In this document: in pieces, positions 1-12,492 of the stretch | Layout: each line of letters starts with the position of its first letter | Position numbering within the stretch: the first letter of the stretch is position 1 | DNA from: Bigelowiella natans CCMP2755 | Taxonomy: Eukaryota; Cercozoa; Chlorarachniophyceae | Direction: 5' to 3' | Length of the DNA stretch: 55,000 bases | Assembly (NCBI GenBank): GCA_000320545.1 | Contig: ADNK01001802.1 | Coordinates: forward strand, 1 to 55,000 | Program-made: the position numbers and the translations under genes | The notes under the pieces: generated by a model | What the model saw: the letters and a program-made list of their open reading frames with translations, nothing else | Databases searched by the model: none | Told to the model about the DNA's origin: nothing

Positions 1-174
1 TACCCTAACCCTAACCCTAACCCTAACCCTAACCCTAACCCTAACCCTAACCCTAACCCTAACCCTAACCCTAACCCTAACCCTAACCCTAACCCTAACC
101 CTAACCCTAACCCTAACCCTAACCCTAACCCTAACCCTAACCCTAACCCTAACCCTAACCCTAACCCTAACCCT
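1..174. repeat. Telomere, (CCCTAA)n
   Basis: About 29 uninterrupted CCCTAA hexamers start at base 1 and stop at a CCCTATAAGA junction. The C-rich strand reads inward, so the G-strand (TTAGGG) would run out to the chromosome end, as expected for a left telomere. The TTAGGG type is widespread in eukaryotes and differs from the plant and dinoflagellate TTTAGGG type. No degenerate units were seen, so this is a true terminal array and not an old interstitial one. Confidence 0.98.
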
Positions 175-588
175 ATAAGAAGTCTTGGCAAATGGCAACC
201 CAACTGCTAACCCACCCACCTGACCTGCCAATTGTTGCCAATGAGCTCTGACTGCTTGCTGCCACTGCAACCACTGCTGCTAGCAACACCCAAGACCCAC
301 GGGATTTTTTTTTCACAGATGAACGCACACGTGACGAATGATGGCCACACCTTTTTGAACCACCCACGATTTGGACGAGTGCCTGATTTGGTGTTGGCAG
401 ATGCCATTGCCAATTCCAGCATCTTTGCAGTTTTCGAAGCTGGTCCGTTCCAATCATCGAACACAACTTGCCTTCTCCCCTTCTTTTTGTCTTTGCAACC
501 AGGTTTGCAAACCTTGTTTTTGTCACCGCGCCTTCTCCTCTTCTCTTTGTCGTTGTCATCATCATCATCGTTGTCACCGTTCCTGTGT

Positions 589-808
589 GCGAAATTGATT
601 GAGGAGGAGGAGGAGGGAACGAACATCGAGCGAAACTCACGCCCCACCTTCCTCCCCTGTGCGAAATCAATTGAGGAGGAGGAGATTGGAGGGAACGAAC
701 ATCGAGCGAAACTCACGCCCTGACCTTCCTCCCCTGTGCGAAATTGATTGAGGAGGAGGAGGAGGGAACGAACATCGAGCGAAACTCACGCACTGACCTT
801 CCTCCCCC
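589..808. repeat. Subtelomeric tandem repeat, about 72-77 bp x3
   Basis: Three direct copies begin at 589, 661 and 738. Each starts GCGAAATTGATT (GCGAAATCAATT in copy 2), runs through a GAGGAGGAGG block, GGAACGAACATCGAGCG and AAACTCACGC, and ends in a CCTTCCTCCCC tract. Copy 2 carries a short extra GATTGGAG insertion. The array produces spurious open frames on both strands. Confidence 0.9.
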
Positions 809-1052
809 CCGCCCACCCGCCCTTCCCCAACAATGGCGAAAAAAACAAAAGCATGAATGAACACATTTCTGTTCTTGCTCCTGTCAATCGTGTGGAGCTT
901 TCGCTTGTTCGCACCCTTGACCCCAACTGGCATGGATGTGAATGTGGTGTGGTGTGAACGTGGGGGCCTTCGCAAGCCCATCTGTTTGCACGGATCTGTG
1001 ACGTCAGCGAAATTGTCCCTCTCAAGAACCGATGTTGCAGGACATTTTCATG

Positions 1053-1148
1053 CAAAATCGGTCAAAAAACCTCATTTTGCAAGCAAAATCGGTGAATTTC
1101 CGATTTTGGTCCAAAATCGGTCAAAATTGCTTGCACACCGATTTTGCT
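1053..1148. repeat. CAAAATCGGT word cluster with a perfect palindrome
   Basis: The decamer CAAAATCGGT or its inverse ACCGATTTTG recurs at least five times in under 100 bp. At 1100-1120 two inverted copies form a perfect palindrome with 10-bp arms around one central T. Iterated inverted words suit a protein-binding site or a hairpin, but nothing in the sequence identifies the binder. It lies in the subtelomere, far from any supported gene start. Confidence 0.7.
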
Positions 1149-2230
1149 GGAAAGGCAGGTTTGTCACATGCGTGCGCGTGCGAAGCGTTTGGCTGCACCA
1201 AAGTCACTGAGGTTTTTCGTCATGCAACATTGTTGCACATTTGGGGTGGATGTGGAAGAGTTGGCTGGTTGGGCTTCACTGTCAACTGTTCTTGTTCATT
1301 GGATTTGTGATTCTCAAGCGATCAATGCGCGGCGTGCGGAACAACTCGTTTGGGCGCAAAGCAAACATGAACACAAGCAGCACCACACAGCACATGCACG
1401 TGTGCAACGTCAGCCTGGATTTTCTGGTGGAGATTCTGGGTTCAGATGCAACTCACTGAGATCGACTTGTGAATCCATCAAAATGCGCGTCGCCATCACT
1501 TCCAACCGTCATCACACTTGGATTTGGAACTTGATCTTGCCTTCCATTGCCTGGAAGTTTTGGAACCGTTGGCACGTCCTTTGTGGGCGACTCCACCACG
1601 ATGTCGTTGGCCATTCTGTTTCTTTGTTCTCAATTTTGTTTCACTTCTCAGAGATGAACCCTGCACTCGGGTTTTGCGTCCTACAAACACATCACCCTCA
1701 GAAAACAAAATGTTGAGCCACACTTGTCATTTGTTGCATTCACCAAGTTTTTTTGTGGACGTTTTGCGAGACTCCCGACGAGTTTGTTTTTCCAATTCAA
1801 GTTGAATTAACTTTTCAACCATGTCCAAAACTTCTTTTGAATTGATCACTTGTTCCTGCTCGAATACATTTGGAAACACGTCTGAGAAAGAAGGCATTTT
1901 CCCTCTTTCCTCTTAGCAATGCAGAAAGTAGAGACATATGCTTGTTTCTCCATGCTGGACAACACACTCCGAGATCAGAAAAACAATCAGAACACACGAA
2001 CACAATGCACACATTCACCATGCAAATCGTGAAAGTTTTCGTTCACCTTGAGTTCTGTCACCAAGGGATCCTTTGTCGAATTTCCTTCTTCGCCTTCAAC
2101 ACTCAAAATCTCCCTAACTTTGACTTGACGACTTGATGAGTGAGTCACATCACTCTGTATCTAATCATATACATACATTAAGACATTCGTTCTACATAAA
2201 ATTGAATGGATGAAACATCTTAGTGTTTAA

Positions 2231-4620
2231 TCAAACCTCTTTTGAACCAGCATTTCTCTTGTTAATGCTGCGTCTTGTGCCCCAAGCTATGATTGAAAAT
2301 CTACAACCGACCTAGTTTGATGGATATTATCCAGATTTAGATAAAAATCATTATCAGGTGCTTATTTATTTATTCAACAGGACGATAGTCGTCATATGGT
2401 TGATTTGATATTGGTCGGGTAATTCATCACTAAAAAGAGGAAGTGGCCACTTATGCCCTATGTATTCAATGATGATGGCGAAACATGATAAAGAATAAGA
2501 ATACGTGAAATAAATTTCGATTATTATTAATATTCTTTAAACTTACCCGATTTGGATTTTTACTTTTAGGGACTCCGTGCTGCATTAATTAGTAGCAATT
2601 CATTCGCTCATTTTATATCAACTCGGCATATTAAAATAAAGTTGGACAGCGGTTCATTAGGATATGTTGAAGATTATCAAAATGACCGAACAAATTGAAT
2701 TGAATCACTCAAAAAGTTTCACCTGAAATCTGCGATTTGCCTGAGTTAGAAAATCCTTGTCATTTTCAGTGAATTCTTATAACTAAGGAAAAAATACCTC
2801 AGACGTGAACGCAAAAACATCCCCATTGTTTTGCGGAAAATCGAATGTTGTTCCGGAAGATTCATGAAGAAAAGTAAGAGAGCGCGAGCCGCCAAATGAT
2901 GCCCCCATGCTGATAACAAACAAATATTTCCCTAATGAAATCATCAGTTATAACTGCTCAAATTGTAACGAATGCATTGCTGATAATAATGGCTTCAATA
3001 CCGCTGTTGCATTCGTCTGGTCAAGCTCTAAATATGCGTAGGATCACCTACCTCCTCTCTTTAATTTATGTGCTGCTGATGCTGTCGTAAATACTTATTA
3101 TTCGATAATAATGTCACACGTAGTACGTACGTGAAATCTTCTTTGACTCCTTTAGCACCATAGGCATGACTATCGTGGTGAAATGGTTTCCATGCACTAC
3201 CATCCTGTTGTTGTTGTTGTTGTTGTTGTTGTTATTGTTGTAGTAGTCGAAGTATTGATGAATGTTGTTATACATGAGAAGCCCCCCACAATAGAACATC
3301 ATCATACTTCCCCGAAATATACCAATTACTTACTTACTTACTCGATAGAAGTTTAGCCTCGTTGCATGTACCTCAACATCAAAGTAATCTGACATACTCT
3401 CAATCACAGCCTGGAAATGAAAAATAAGTATTGTAGTTGCGGTATTTTCATGGTTACCAGAAAACAGAGAGTGTATCCTAGCTTTCGGTAAAACAGATCA
3501 TCGTATCGTCACGAAATGTTATTCTTTATTTCTTTGAATTTTTAGTACCAAAATAGAAATCCAATGATGAACGAAATGATAATTATTGCTAGCTGTAGCA
3601 CCTTGAAAGTAGGAGAAAACTCTGGATTTTCATGTTTGAGATGCTTCGACCAATTTATCATACCCCCTTCCTGAGATTATTTACATAAATGACGATGATG
3701 ATGATAATACAGCTATTATTCAAAAATATATCCATTACGTGTCTAAAAATCGAAGAACTTGTTTTTGTGAATCTACTACCTTGCCGGTGCCCCGTTGTTC
3801 AAGATCTAACGCAAGACGTTTTAGGATCGAAAAATCACCCATTCTTGTGGGAAAACGGCACACAAACATAAGAATAATATTAGATGATGACGCAAGACGT
3901 TTTAGGATCGAAAAATCACCCATCTTGTGGGAAAACGGCACACAAACATGAGAATAGATACAATAATATTAGATGATGATGACATTATCTGAGGAACAAA
4001 TCTAAAGCTTCAGACTGAGAAAGAAATATTTTTACTTTGAAAAAAAGTGCGGGAGATCTTGGTGGAGGTCGACGAGCAGGTTGGTGATGCACCCATGGTA
4101 CATACAGAAAAAAAGATCAGTGGATAGAGAGATTATCATCATCATCATCATCATAATCCTCATTATAATTATCATAATCATTACCATCACGTCACTACCA
4201 TCAGCGAATTATCTTTGTAAGTTTCTGGCGATACCACTATATCAATCAATCTATATGTATTGCTGCTAAGCTAAAAAGACGATACTACTATCTATACATC
4301 AGCGACAGTAGTTGTAACGGTAAGTGTTAAGAATAATTACAAATGCAATGGCCTGAGAGAGCCTGTTCAATGTCGTCCACAAGTCTTGCATCCATGCGTG
4401 AAATTTCTGATTTTAAGATCTTCGTAGCGTACTTGTTGGCCTTCGATCATTAAAATGACGTGTATGCGGCTAAGCATTTTTTAATATTTTGTCGAATTCT
4501 ATCTAATTGTGCGTTACGTACGTGATTTGTTCGGTCTGTCATTGGATCGGGTGCCTTGAAGGCACTGCCGCGTTGGTTCTTAAAATCGGAAGTCCCATTC
4601 TCGGATTGGCGGGAAGCCAT
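2231..4620 (-). CDS. 2-oxoglutarate/Fe(II) oxygenase, AlkB-like
   Basis: Non-haem iron dioxygenase of the 2OG-Fe(II) superfamily. Exons in coding order are 3780-3843 (or 3780-3923), 3602-3670, 3342-3410, 3131-3204, 2798-2909, 2723-2755, 2547-2579 and 2231-2300. Visible core: VEVHATRLNFYR, then WKPFHHDSHA (the HxD iron ligands), KEDFTMGASFGGSRSLTFLH, NGDVFAFTSE, RRFQ-HGVPK (distal iron-binding His) and RFSIIAWG. This order matches AlkB-like and related oxygenases; the substrate is unknown. The start is probably the ATG at 4620 (MASRQSENG), which opens a low-complexity N-terminus whose exons between 3924 and 4620 I could not join. The first mapped exon carries an 81-bp duplication across its acceptor. 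The last junction needs a one-base departure from GT-AG: exon 2547 ends AATCGG before GTAAGT, but the RFSIIAWG frame requires AATCG plus A. It is divergent from the next gene. Confidence 0.8.
3810..3971 (-). repeat. 81-bp duplication across a 3' splice site (oxygenase gene)
   Basis: Two copies, starting at 3810 and 3891 on +, contain the end of an intron (TTTTCCCACAAG on the coding strand) and the exon start encoding MGDFSILKRLA. The copy nearer the exon has one extra A (AAGAATGG versus AAGATGG), which changes its phase. Using the outer acceptor reads through both copies in frame and adds 27 residues, so former intron sequence may now be coding. Confidence 0.85.
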
Positions 4621-5224
4621 TGTGGGTTGTTTGTTGTCTCTGTTGTCGTCGCAGTCGTTTGCTGCTGTTGTTGTAGTTGTTGTAGTTGTTGTTGTTGCTG
4701 TTGTGTGAAAGAAAGAAGATGGAAATTAACTACGAAAACATCCAAGAATTGGGATTGCTACTCATCCAGTCTAGAAGTCTCATTATTGAGCCTTAAATTT
4801 CTAAACTTAATTTTATTAGAGCACATTGTTGTTGTCATTTGCGAGATGAACACTGGAGACTCTTCGGAGACAAACCGAACGGATCTCGACACTATCTCTG
4901 GAATCATCTACAACGACCCATTGACACATCCGTCGTGGTTGACTTTTACATAAGTGAGAGGGGGAGATAATTGGTAGGTTCTGATTTCCTCCACTTCCGT
5001 TGATTTCTGCAATTACTCTTCAAGTTCCTCCCTAAATCGGCCGTATCCTTATACCGGCGTTCATTCCCTCGTATTCTACATTAATAAAGCTAGAAAGAGT
5101 GGGAGACCAAAAAATTGCGAAGTCCGAGCTACTACGACTACTACTAAACAATAACTTGAAGCAGCGTCATCGTTGCTCTTAACAACGTGTAATAATATCA
5201 AATTAAGAATTTGATATATAAAAA
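4621..5224. promoter_or_regulatory. Divergent intergenic region
   Basis: About 600 bp between the putative starts of the oxygenase gene (-) and the C-CAP gene (+). It has CAACAA/GTTGTT runs at 4660-4705 and is otherwise AT-rich. No TATA box or other motif could be assigned. It is presumably a shared bidirectional promoter. Confidence 0.45.
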
Positions 5225-7808
5225 ATGGACAAAAACAAAGGGGGACAAGAGCAGAAGGAAAAGAAGATAAACAACGTACCTTCTATGAGCACTGATGGTG
5301 GCAAACAACAGCAACAACAACAATCTAAAGACGAAGAACATAAACAACCAAAGTTACGACAGGCAGAGTGGCATGATCTCTCAGGTTGGTTGGCTGCTGT
5401 TAAGAGATGTACAAATGATTCTACTGACTGTACTAAAAAACGACGGCGCTATGTTGGATACCAATTTCACTCACTTCCAATATTTTTATGAATCTTACTT
5501 ATCACGACTCTCTACTGTTTCTCTATTTAGTTGGCATGGCCGTGTATGTCAGAGGAAGAAAGGCTGAGGTGTTGCGCATGACACATCCGCTTATTTATTG
5601 GGTTTTCGAGGGCGATAAGTCTGAAAAGCACCGCAGCTTCATATTTGATAAGGCCATGTTTCAAGTGGAGGAACTTCAACAAAGTGAAAGAAAGGTACTC
5701 CTATTACTACTATTACTACTACTACTACTACTACTACTACTGCTACTCCTCCTCCTCCTCCCCTTCAACTACTACTATTAGCGTCACAATAACGAAATGC
5801 TTACTTTAGGCGATTGCTTATGCCAATATTGGTAGTAGTAACAGCAAATTTTGTTCGAGTCAACAACTTCGAGCCTGAATACCCTCTTGTTTTAAAAGAA
5901 ACGTATTGGTTTTACATTATTTCTCATGCTTGTGTGTGTGTGTGTTGTTTCTCTATACCAGGGGAGTAGCTTTGAAGGTGGTGGTGAGCCACTGATGAAA
6001 AAGATTTCAGATCTAGAAAATGAGGAGATCGATTGTAATGGTACGTAATAAATGTAATTGTTCGCTGTACTACGATATGCTGCTTTTCTCTTTGTTATGC
6101 TATCATATACCCAGCAGTTGTTGTTGTAGTTATGATGTAATGGCGATAGGCGCATGTTTGTAGTAGTAGTAGTAGTAGTAGTAGTAGTGCGTGTTTACGT
6201 GCTGCTCAATGTGTAGGTTGGTAATAATAGCAACTATGTTGCTACGTACTACAGCAAATTGTAATTATTATTATTATTATTATCATTATTATTGAATTAT
6301 TCCCCAATGAATTCGCAAACTGACCGAGTAACGAACGTACGTATTGAGGGCGGTAGCCGTAGCAAACGACAGTATAGTGATAATAATTTATACTAATAAG
6401 AATTGTAATTGATTATACCATAGTTTATTATCATTATTATATACTACTGTTTAGCAAGGAGTAACAACACACCACATTTAATTATGATTGTTATAAAGTG
6501 TGATACTATCTATAAAATAGGAGTAACCCCGAAACATACGGTTGAAATAATGGATTGCAAGAGCTCATCCATCACGATTCTTGGAGAGGTGATGATTATA
6601 TCATGAAGGGCAGCATTAGTTAGAAACATGGATTTATAAGTAGTTATGCTCCGATAACGTACCTCGTCTTCCTCTAAACGATTTATATTATTAATATAGG
6701 TATACGGTATACATCTGTCTAACTGCCAGGATATCACACTGCTATTTAGTAGTGTTGTCGCATCTTGCGACATGGCGAAATGTACAGGGTGCAAGGTATT
6801 ATAATAGTTTCTATAATAAATCTACAAATATGTAACAATCGTCCACACAACAAATTTTATTAAATGTTTCATTGAGTATAATATTTTAGGAACTACAACA
6901 ACATAGATTTGCTGAGTGCGCAGAATAAATATTACTGTTTAATGCTGTTGTATTGAGTCATCATATCCCTATGAAACTACTATAATCAGATATATTGCAT
7001 GAGTGAATGCTGCTTATTTGACATTCAAGAATCCAAGAGCTGTGAGGTGATTCTTCCACAATTAAAATTATTAATAGTAACGTATTCTGGGTATGGCCAA
7101 AACTTTAAGTCTCACATTTCTCCTTCTATATAAATAACCAGATTTCCTTGGGGAAGAAATTACTCAACAACGTTCTTTTCTCAACCATAAATTCGAGTGC
7201 GGTGAATGTCACAGTTTTGGATGAAATATCAGGTAGGAAGATTGATGTATTATATATGGTTTTGTGGTTACAGTAAAGATGATAATGTGTAAAAACGATA
7301 CTATGGTGGTGATAGTAGTTCGTGTTGATTTTTATTTGCAACCAGCGTATCCCCTCCCGCATTTCGTTAGTCACCTTTTCGGTTTGTGTCCAAAATATCA
7401 GCCGAGATTGTGGAGATGTTGAAAGACGGAGAAGACCTAGAGCAAATAGTTAGTTACGAGATTCCAAAAAGTGGTGCTGGGGGACTCGACGATGAAACTG
7501 CAGGTCAATTATTCACAGCATATGATTGATTTATGTTCTTATTTTATTTTCATTTTCATATTTCTCCTTGGATAGGAACTATTTTTAGGATGATGTATTT
7601 CATGTGTTTGTACTCTTTACTACTACTACTACTACCAGACGAAGTTGAACTGAGAATGTATTTCATGTGTTTCTACTCTTTACTACTACTACTACTACCA
7701 GACGAGGTTGAATTGAGAACGAAGTGGAACGGACAAGCTTTCGAATGTAAAAAAGTGGAAACGAAAGAGATCAGCCCAGATTTTGACAAGGAATTTGATC
7801 CATTTTAA
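5225..7808 (+). CDS. C-CAP/CARP-domain protein (short cyclase-associated-protein-like)
   Basis: Nine phase-consistent exons: 5225-5384, 5531-5694, 5962-6040, 6521-6588, 6730-6795, 6990-7046, 7142-7246, 7371-7503 and 7702-7808, giving 312 residues. The first 50 residues are charged and Q-rich. The C-terminal half has the beta-helix style of CAP and tubulin cofactor C proteins: VEIMDCKSSSITILGE, then SKSCEISLG, AVNVTVLDE, EIVEMLKDGEDL and RTKWNGQAFECK. The last motif resembles the FKTLWNGQKL end of CAP. CAP recycles ADP-actin, but the N-terminal helical CAP domain is absent, so the actin role is inferred. The start is the first ATG after an AT-rich leader. An in-frame duplicated acceptor (7638/7701) precedes the last exon and could add 21 residues. 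Confidence 0.7.
7593..7718 (+). repeat. 63-bp duplication across a 3' splice site (C-CAP gene)
   Basis: Two copies (7593-7655 and 7656-7718) each hold the start of a pyrimidine/(TAC)n tract, the CCAG acceptor and the first 17 bases of the last exon (encoding DEVELR). The period is a multiple of three and has no stop. Both acceptors, after 7638 and after 7701, therefore give intact proteins that differ by 21 residues. Confidence 0.9.
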
Positions 7809-7992
7809 GTCATAACAGCACCTCGCTCATGGACATATTGTAAGATAAAAAGGAGAGTCATTTGGCACGATAATCTAGCGAGTTATAGTACCGTGTTTGG
7901 CTTCTAGTGAAAATTCAGACATATTTCTGCATTCTACAAGCTGTCAATATTAATTTTTTTATTTGCATTTCAATTTTGTTCATTAACACTGT

Positions 7993-8029
<37 letters not shown>

Positions 8030-9362
8030 AATTTTTATTATATCAATCAAAACCTCTACACACATATACAAAAATCGTATGAGAAATAATAAAACCAGGC
8101 ATCCACTGATACACACACATGTAGCTTCTTGTATGAATGTAGCGAAAGAGATTTGGGTCTCTAGGTTCTATGGAATTATTTTTATACGGTTACACTATTG
8201 GCTGCCACCAACAGCGTAGGGCAACGCACAGACGTATGCAGAGCGAGGGATGTATTAGTGTTATAATTAAACGATTGTTTCTGCTACATTTTTGTAACTA
8301 CTTAGCTTTGTAACAGCATTTATCACGACTGTATCGTTGCGATAAAACATTATAATATTTATTCTAGCTTGCCTAATACACATTGCTAGACTGTCCTATT
8401 GTTACCCTCCACGTGGCTAGGTCGTTGCCGCGCTACTACGTAGTATGCACGTCATCAACTAGTCTAGGGTGTAATAAGTGAGATGATAAACATGCAATAT
8501 TATTGAGTCACATGCGATGCCATGTGCTGCATGTATATCGTCATGTACTTCATGTATTTCTAGATTCGATCGAAGGCATCAGCATTTTTGCGTCAATGTC
8601 ACGCATATAGGCATGAATAATGACGCACAGCCAGGCAGCCATTGTTAATAATTGCTAATAAATCAGAGTGCGTGGCATGTCGAGTGCGATGTGCACTGCT
8701 AGACACTGATATATAGACTGCTAGACTGCTTGACTGACACTGTCTTTGCGGCAGGATATATTAGGACTGACATTTGCTTGCGCTGCGCAGCATTATAACG
8801 ATCCGCTTAATCGAGATGATGATCGAGCCGTAGCAGTATAGTGCCATCTAGCTGCATGTACGTGCTATCGAGCCATAACAAATAGCCATGTGATGAACAA
8901 TCATGAAAGTTGTTTATGTTTAGTTGTGCATTCGCTAGATGACAACACACAAATTGGTACCGCTAGCTAGCTAGATGCTAGCTAGCATGTGCACTAAAAC
9001 ATTCATGCGTGCGCGCGGAAGTGTAGCACATCTATGAACATGCACACATTTCTTTGAAGCAATGAAAATGACCTAAAAATGCATTGCAGATGAGTTTCGC
9101 AACAAGTCTAGCTAGGCATGCACCAGACCATGTACGTACCACGTCCTCCTTCAATTCAACATAGCAATGTGCCGTTTGAGAGCGACATGTTAAATACGCA
9201 ATTAGCTAATCCATCTTCGATTTTATCTTATACTTTTGTATTTAAAGAAAATTCTCATCAAATACATATTTGTTCTTCTCATCATAAACTCTCGTCGCAT
9301 TGTGCATCGTCGTCATTTTTCTTTCATCATGAAATAACGATAACAAATTTAGAAGAGGTTGG
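7809..9362. other. Convergent spacer 1, atypical composition
   Basis: Lies between the 3' ends of the C-CAP gene (+) and the OPR-like gene (-). After a (CA)n at 7995-8028 and AT-rich 3' flank, 8100-9120 changes character: long microsatellites vanish and GCATG, CTAGC and GCGC words become dense (GCTAGCTAGCTAG from 8962, GTGCGCGCGG near 9008). No exon was found. An 82-codon open frame at 9118-9366 looks accidental. Confidence 0.6.
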
Positions 9363-9447
9363 CTAGTTAGTTCTTGGTGATGCAGCTGCAGGAATTTGTT
9401 GTTGTCCATCATTGAGCTCCACAGCACGCTCCTGTTCATAAACGGTA

Positions 9448-9480
<33 letters not shown>

Positions 9481-11616
9481 AATGATGATGAGGTCGTAAG
9501 AAGCTGGAAACTCAACAACTACAACAGTACTAATAGGAACATATCATTATAATATGTTTCAAGAGTAATCCTTCCACTACTTCTATACTACTACAACTGG
9601 ATTTTATTAGCATCCAAGTAAGGCTAAATCAGAAAGGAGAAGATAAAGAGGAAAATGAGGAGATGAAGAATATACCTCTAACAACTCCATGACATCCTCG
9701 GTTGAGATTCCTGTGTTTTTTTCTAGCAATGGCAACGCCCACTTCATAGACCTGAGCAATAACAATTTTTAATAAAATACTGATAATATTGACAATTTCT
9801 TGCTCGTTCCTTATAGCAAGCATATATTATTTTGCAGTTGGATAGTAATACTACTAGATTGTTGTTCAATGAGAGGAAGAATAAGAAGTCCTACCTCAAC
9901 TACCTACTACTGCTACTACTGCTACTAGTAGTACCGAATATCTCGCATTGTTGCATTCTTGGCGTTACTCAATGCACATTTTATGATTCCCTGAAGAATG
10001 AACGAAGAAGAAATCAATAGTGATGATTATGAAGAAGACCAAAAACTTATGACCATCCAAAAAGGTAAATCTACTTAAAATTAAAGTAAATATTATTCAG
10101 AAGTGAATCTAGGCGTCTACCTCCATGAGCACTGTGTCTGGTGCATAACGTAGCTTTGCTATTGACCAGCTCAGGAGAGCAATATCCCCACTCTGATTGA
10201 TTGATTCATTGATTTGATTTGTTTATTAATGAAACATTAACATATCATGAGCACCATATTATATAAAATAGCCAATAATACAATAAATAAGGGACAACAG
10301 TCATCATATTTGAACAAGGAAAATAACGACGACATTGCAGCATCTCATATTCGATGCAGCTATTACATAATTTAGTAGTGATTTCTTTTTGTGTTTATTC
10401 TTTGAGATGATGATGTGAAAACATTGCAATTCATGTATATGTAAGTGGAAGTACTTAAATATGTGAATTATTACATGGTATCAGTAGATTTGCTAAAGAC
10501 AACTTAATAGAAAAAATCAATTAACGTGTACATATTAAAATTATTGCATATACCGTGATCATGATGCTGCCTTGTTGCTGTTGTATGTTCCCAGAGTTGT
10601 TGTTGTTGTTGTTGTTGTTGTTGATATCGTCTTCGTCCTTATTATTATGCAACAGCAGTAGCTGTTTTGCTCGAGAGAAAATCGTTTCCAATAGAATCTC
10701 TTTAGGCGCTAAATCTAAATAATGAGGGAAAGGAAAAAGTTGTATGTGGTACGATTTGTTATCTCATCATTATCATCCTCATTACCAGCATCCATTAACT
10801 AATTGCTAACAACTGGTATTATCATCATCATCATCATTATCATATCATATTATGATGTCACTGCTACTGTTATTTATTCAATATATAGTCAGGATCCGTG
10901 TCTTGTTATGGTTATGGTTGTGGTTATGATTATGAGAGGAGGAGGATGAGGATGAGGAGGAGGAGGAGGAGGAGGAGGAGGAGGAGGAGGAGGAAAATAA
11001 TAATAAGTAATGATGCAACATCAAACTGACCATCCTTGGCAAAAGCCCACAAAATTCTTGAGACTGACTGCGGTCCAAAGCTATCGACGGAATCACTACA
11101 TGTGCGTTGAAGAGAGTCTCTGAAATCCCTAATAATCTGTATCATCTCCACCACTTCCAGCTGCTGCTGCTCAATATCATCATTATCATCATCTTGTTCT
11201 TTTCCCTCTTCTTTTTGTTGCTCAGTAGTACCAGTAGCAGCAGCACTGCTAACTATTTCTAAAGATCCATCTTCGGTTGTAATCATTGCTGCTGCTGCTT
11301 CTGATGCTGCAGATGATGATGGTGCTGATGATGATGACAATGGCGCAGAGGAGGGGCGTGATAGCAAATCATGAGAGAATGTTGCAAGTGACCTTTTTAG
11401 AACAACAACACGAAGAATAAATATGATAAACAATTAATAGAGATGACGTTAGTGTAGATAAACAACAAAACTGTGGCTTATTATTAAATTTTAATAGAGA
11501 TGACGTTAGTGTAGATAAACAACAAAACTGTGGCTTATTATTAAATTTTAATTCCTACAACATAAATTTTCTGTAGTATGATAATTAGGAGACATATCAC
11601 TACACACCAGTAGTAA

Positions 11617-11660
<44 letters not shown>

Positions 11661-11730
11661 TGATAATATTTATGTATGTATGTTGTACTGGTTGCTGCTG
11701 GTACCATTCTTCTTCCTCTTCTCATAGTGT

Positions 11731-11769
<39 letters not shown>

Positions 11770-11999
11770 GTATTGTGTGTCTGCTACTTGGTGCTCGCTA
11801 CTGGTTTGTTTTTGGCTTCTTTTATCTTATATTAACCTAGTACAACAACTACTAACTAATAACTATACCTACAGCTCTTACTACACTACTACTAGTACTA
11901 GTACTAGTATGTGTATTACCAAAATGAATTCACATAGTCGTGAGAATTGAAAGTAGCAGCAATGGCTGCTCCCCGTGTAGCGATGGCTTCCAACACACC

Positions 12000-12051
<52 letters not shown>

Positions 12052-12203
12052 ATGATGCGAAAAGAAGAACTATAGATAACATAAACTAATGACCTAACAA
12101 TCCTAATATTCCCACCCTCCCCTCTCTGTAGTTAGTGCATGTCCTTCTTTCCTATTTCCTTGGAACATTACTACCACGACTATTATACCCACGACTACTG
12201 CTG

Positions 12204-12273
<70 letters not shown>

Positions 12274-12417
12274 CTTTCGATGGTATGATTTTCAGCAGTG
12301 CATAGGCCCAAAGAGTTTTAGAAATATCAACAGCCCTCATTTCATTGGAGACAATGGGAATTCGTGTGCTGTGGTAGTAGTAGTAGCAGTAGTAGTAGTA
12401 GTAGTACTCATGTTATC

Positions 12418-12453
<36 letters not shown>

Positions 12454-12459
12454 GCTCAT

Positions 12460-12492
<33 letters not shown>

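Larger units (their letters stand above)
175..2230. other. Subtelomeric region without a recognisable gene
   Basis: About 2 kb between the telomere and the first supported exon. To about 1800 it looks richer in GC than the interior and lacks the interior microsatellites. It holds a tandem repeat (589-808) and a cluster of CAAAATCGGT words (1053-1148). Open frames of 160-190 codons exist on both strands (for example 232-723 and 1144-1716 on +). They overlap on opposite strands, resemble no family I know and lack the exon structure of the other genes. From about 2140 the sequence turns AT-rich like the interior. Confidence 0.6.

Noticed and set aside
173-723. Overlapping 163-169 codon frames on both strands near the telomere
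   Set aside because: They translate the GAG/CTC-rich tandem repeat and are mirror images. Low-complexity DNA gives long open frames by chance.
1144-1716. 190-codon plus-strand open frame in the subtelomere
   Set aside because: No family resemblance, minus-strand frames overlap it, and the region has a repeat-like composition. It may be a degenerate relic but cannot be supported as a gene.
5810-5831. 22-nt micro-exon (AIAYANI) in the C-CAP gene
   Set aside because: It would put the next exon in a frame with an immediate TAG. Direct joining of 5694 to 5962 keeps phase 0.
7995-8028. Possible CRISPR or satellite array among the CA/TA/CTA repeats
   Set aside because: All such arrays are simple microsatellites with no spacer-repeat structure, and the genome is clearly eukaryotic.
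9118-9366. 82-codon plus-strand frame at the edge of convergent spacer 1
   Set aside because: It overlaps the antisense 3' exon of the OPR-like gene and resembles nothing known.
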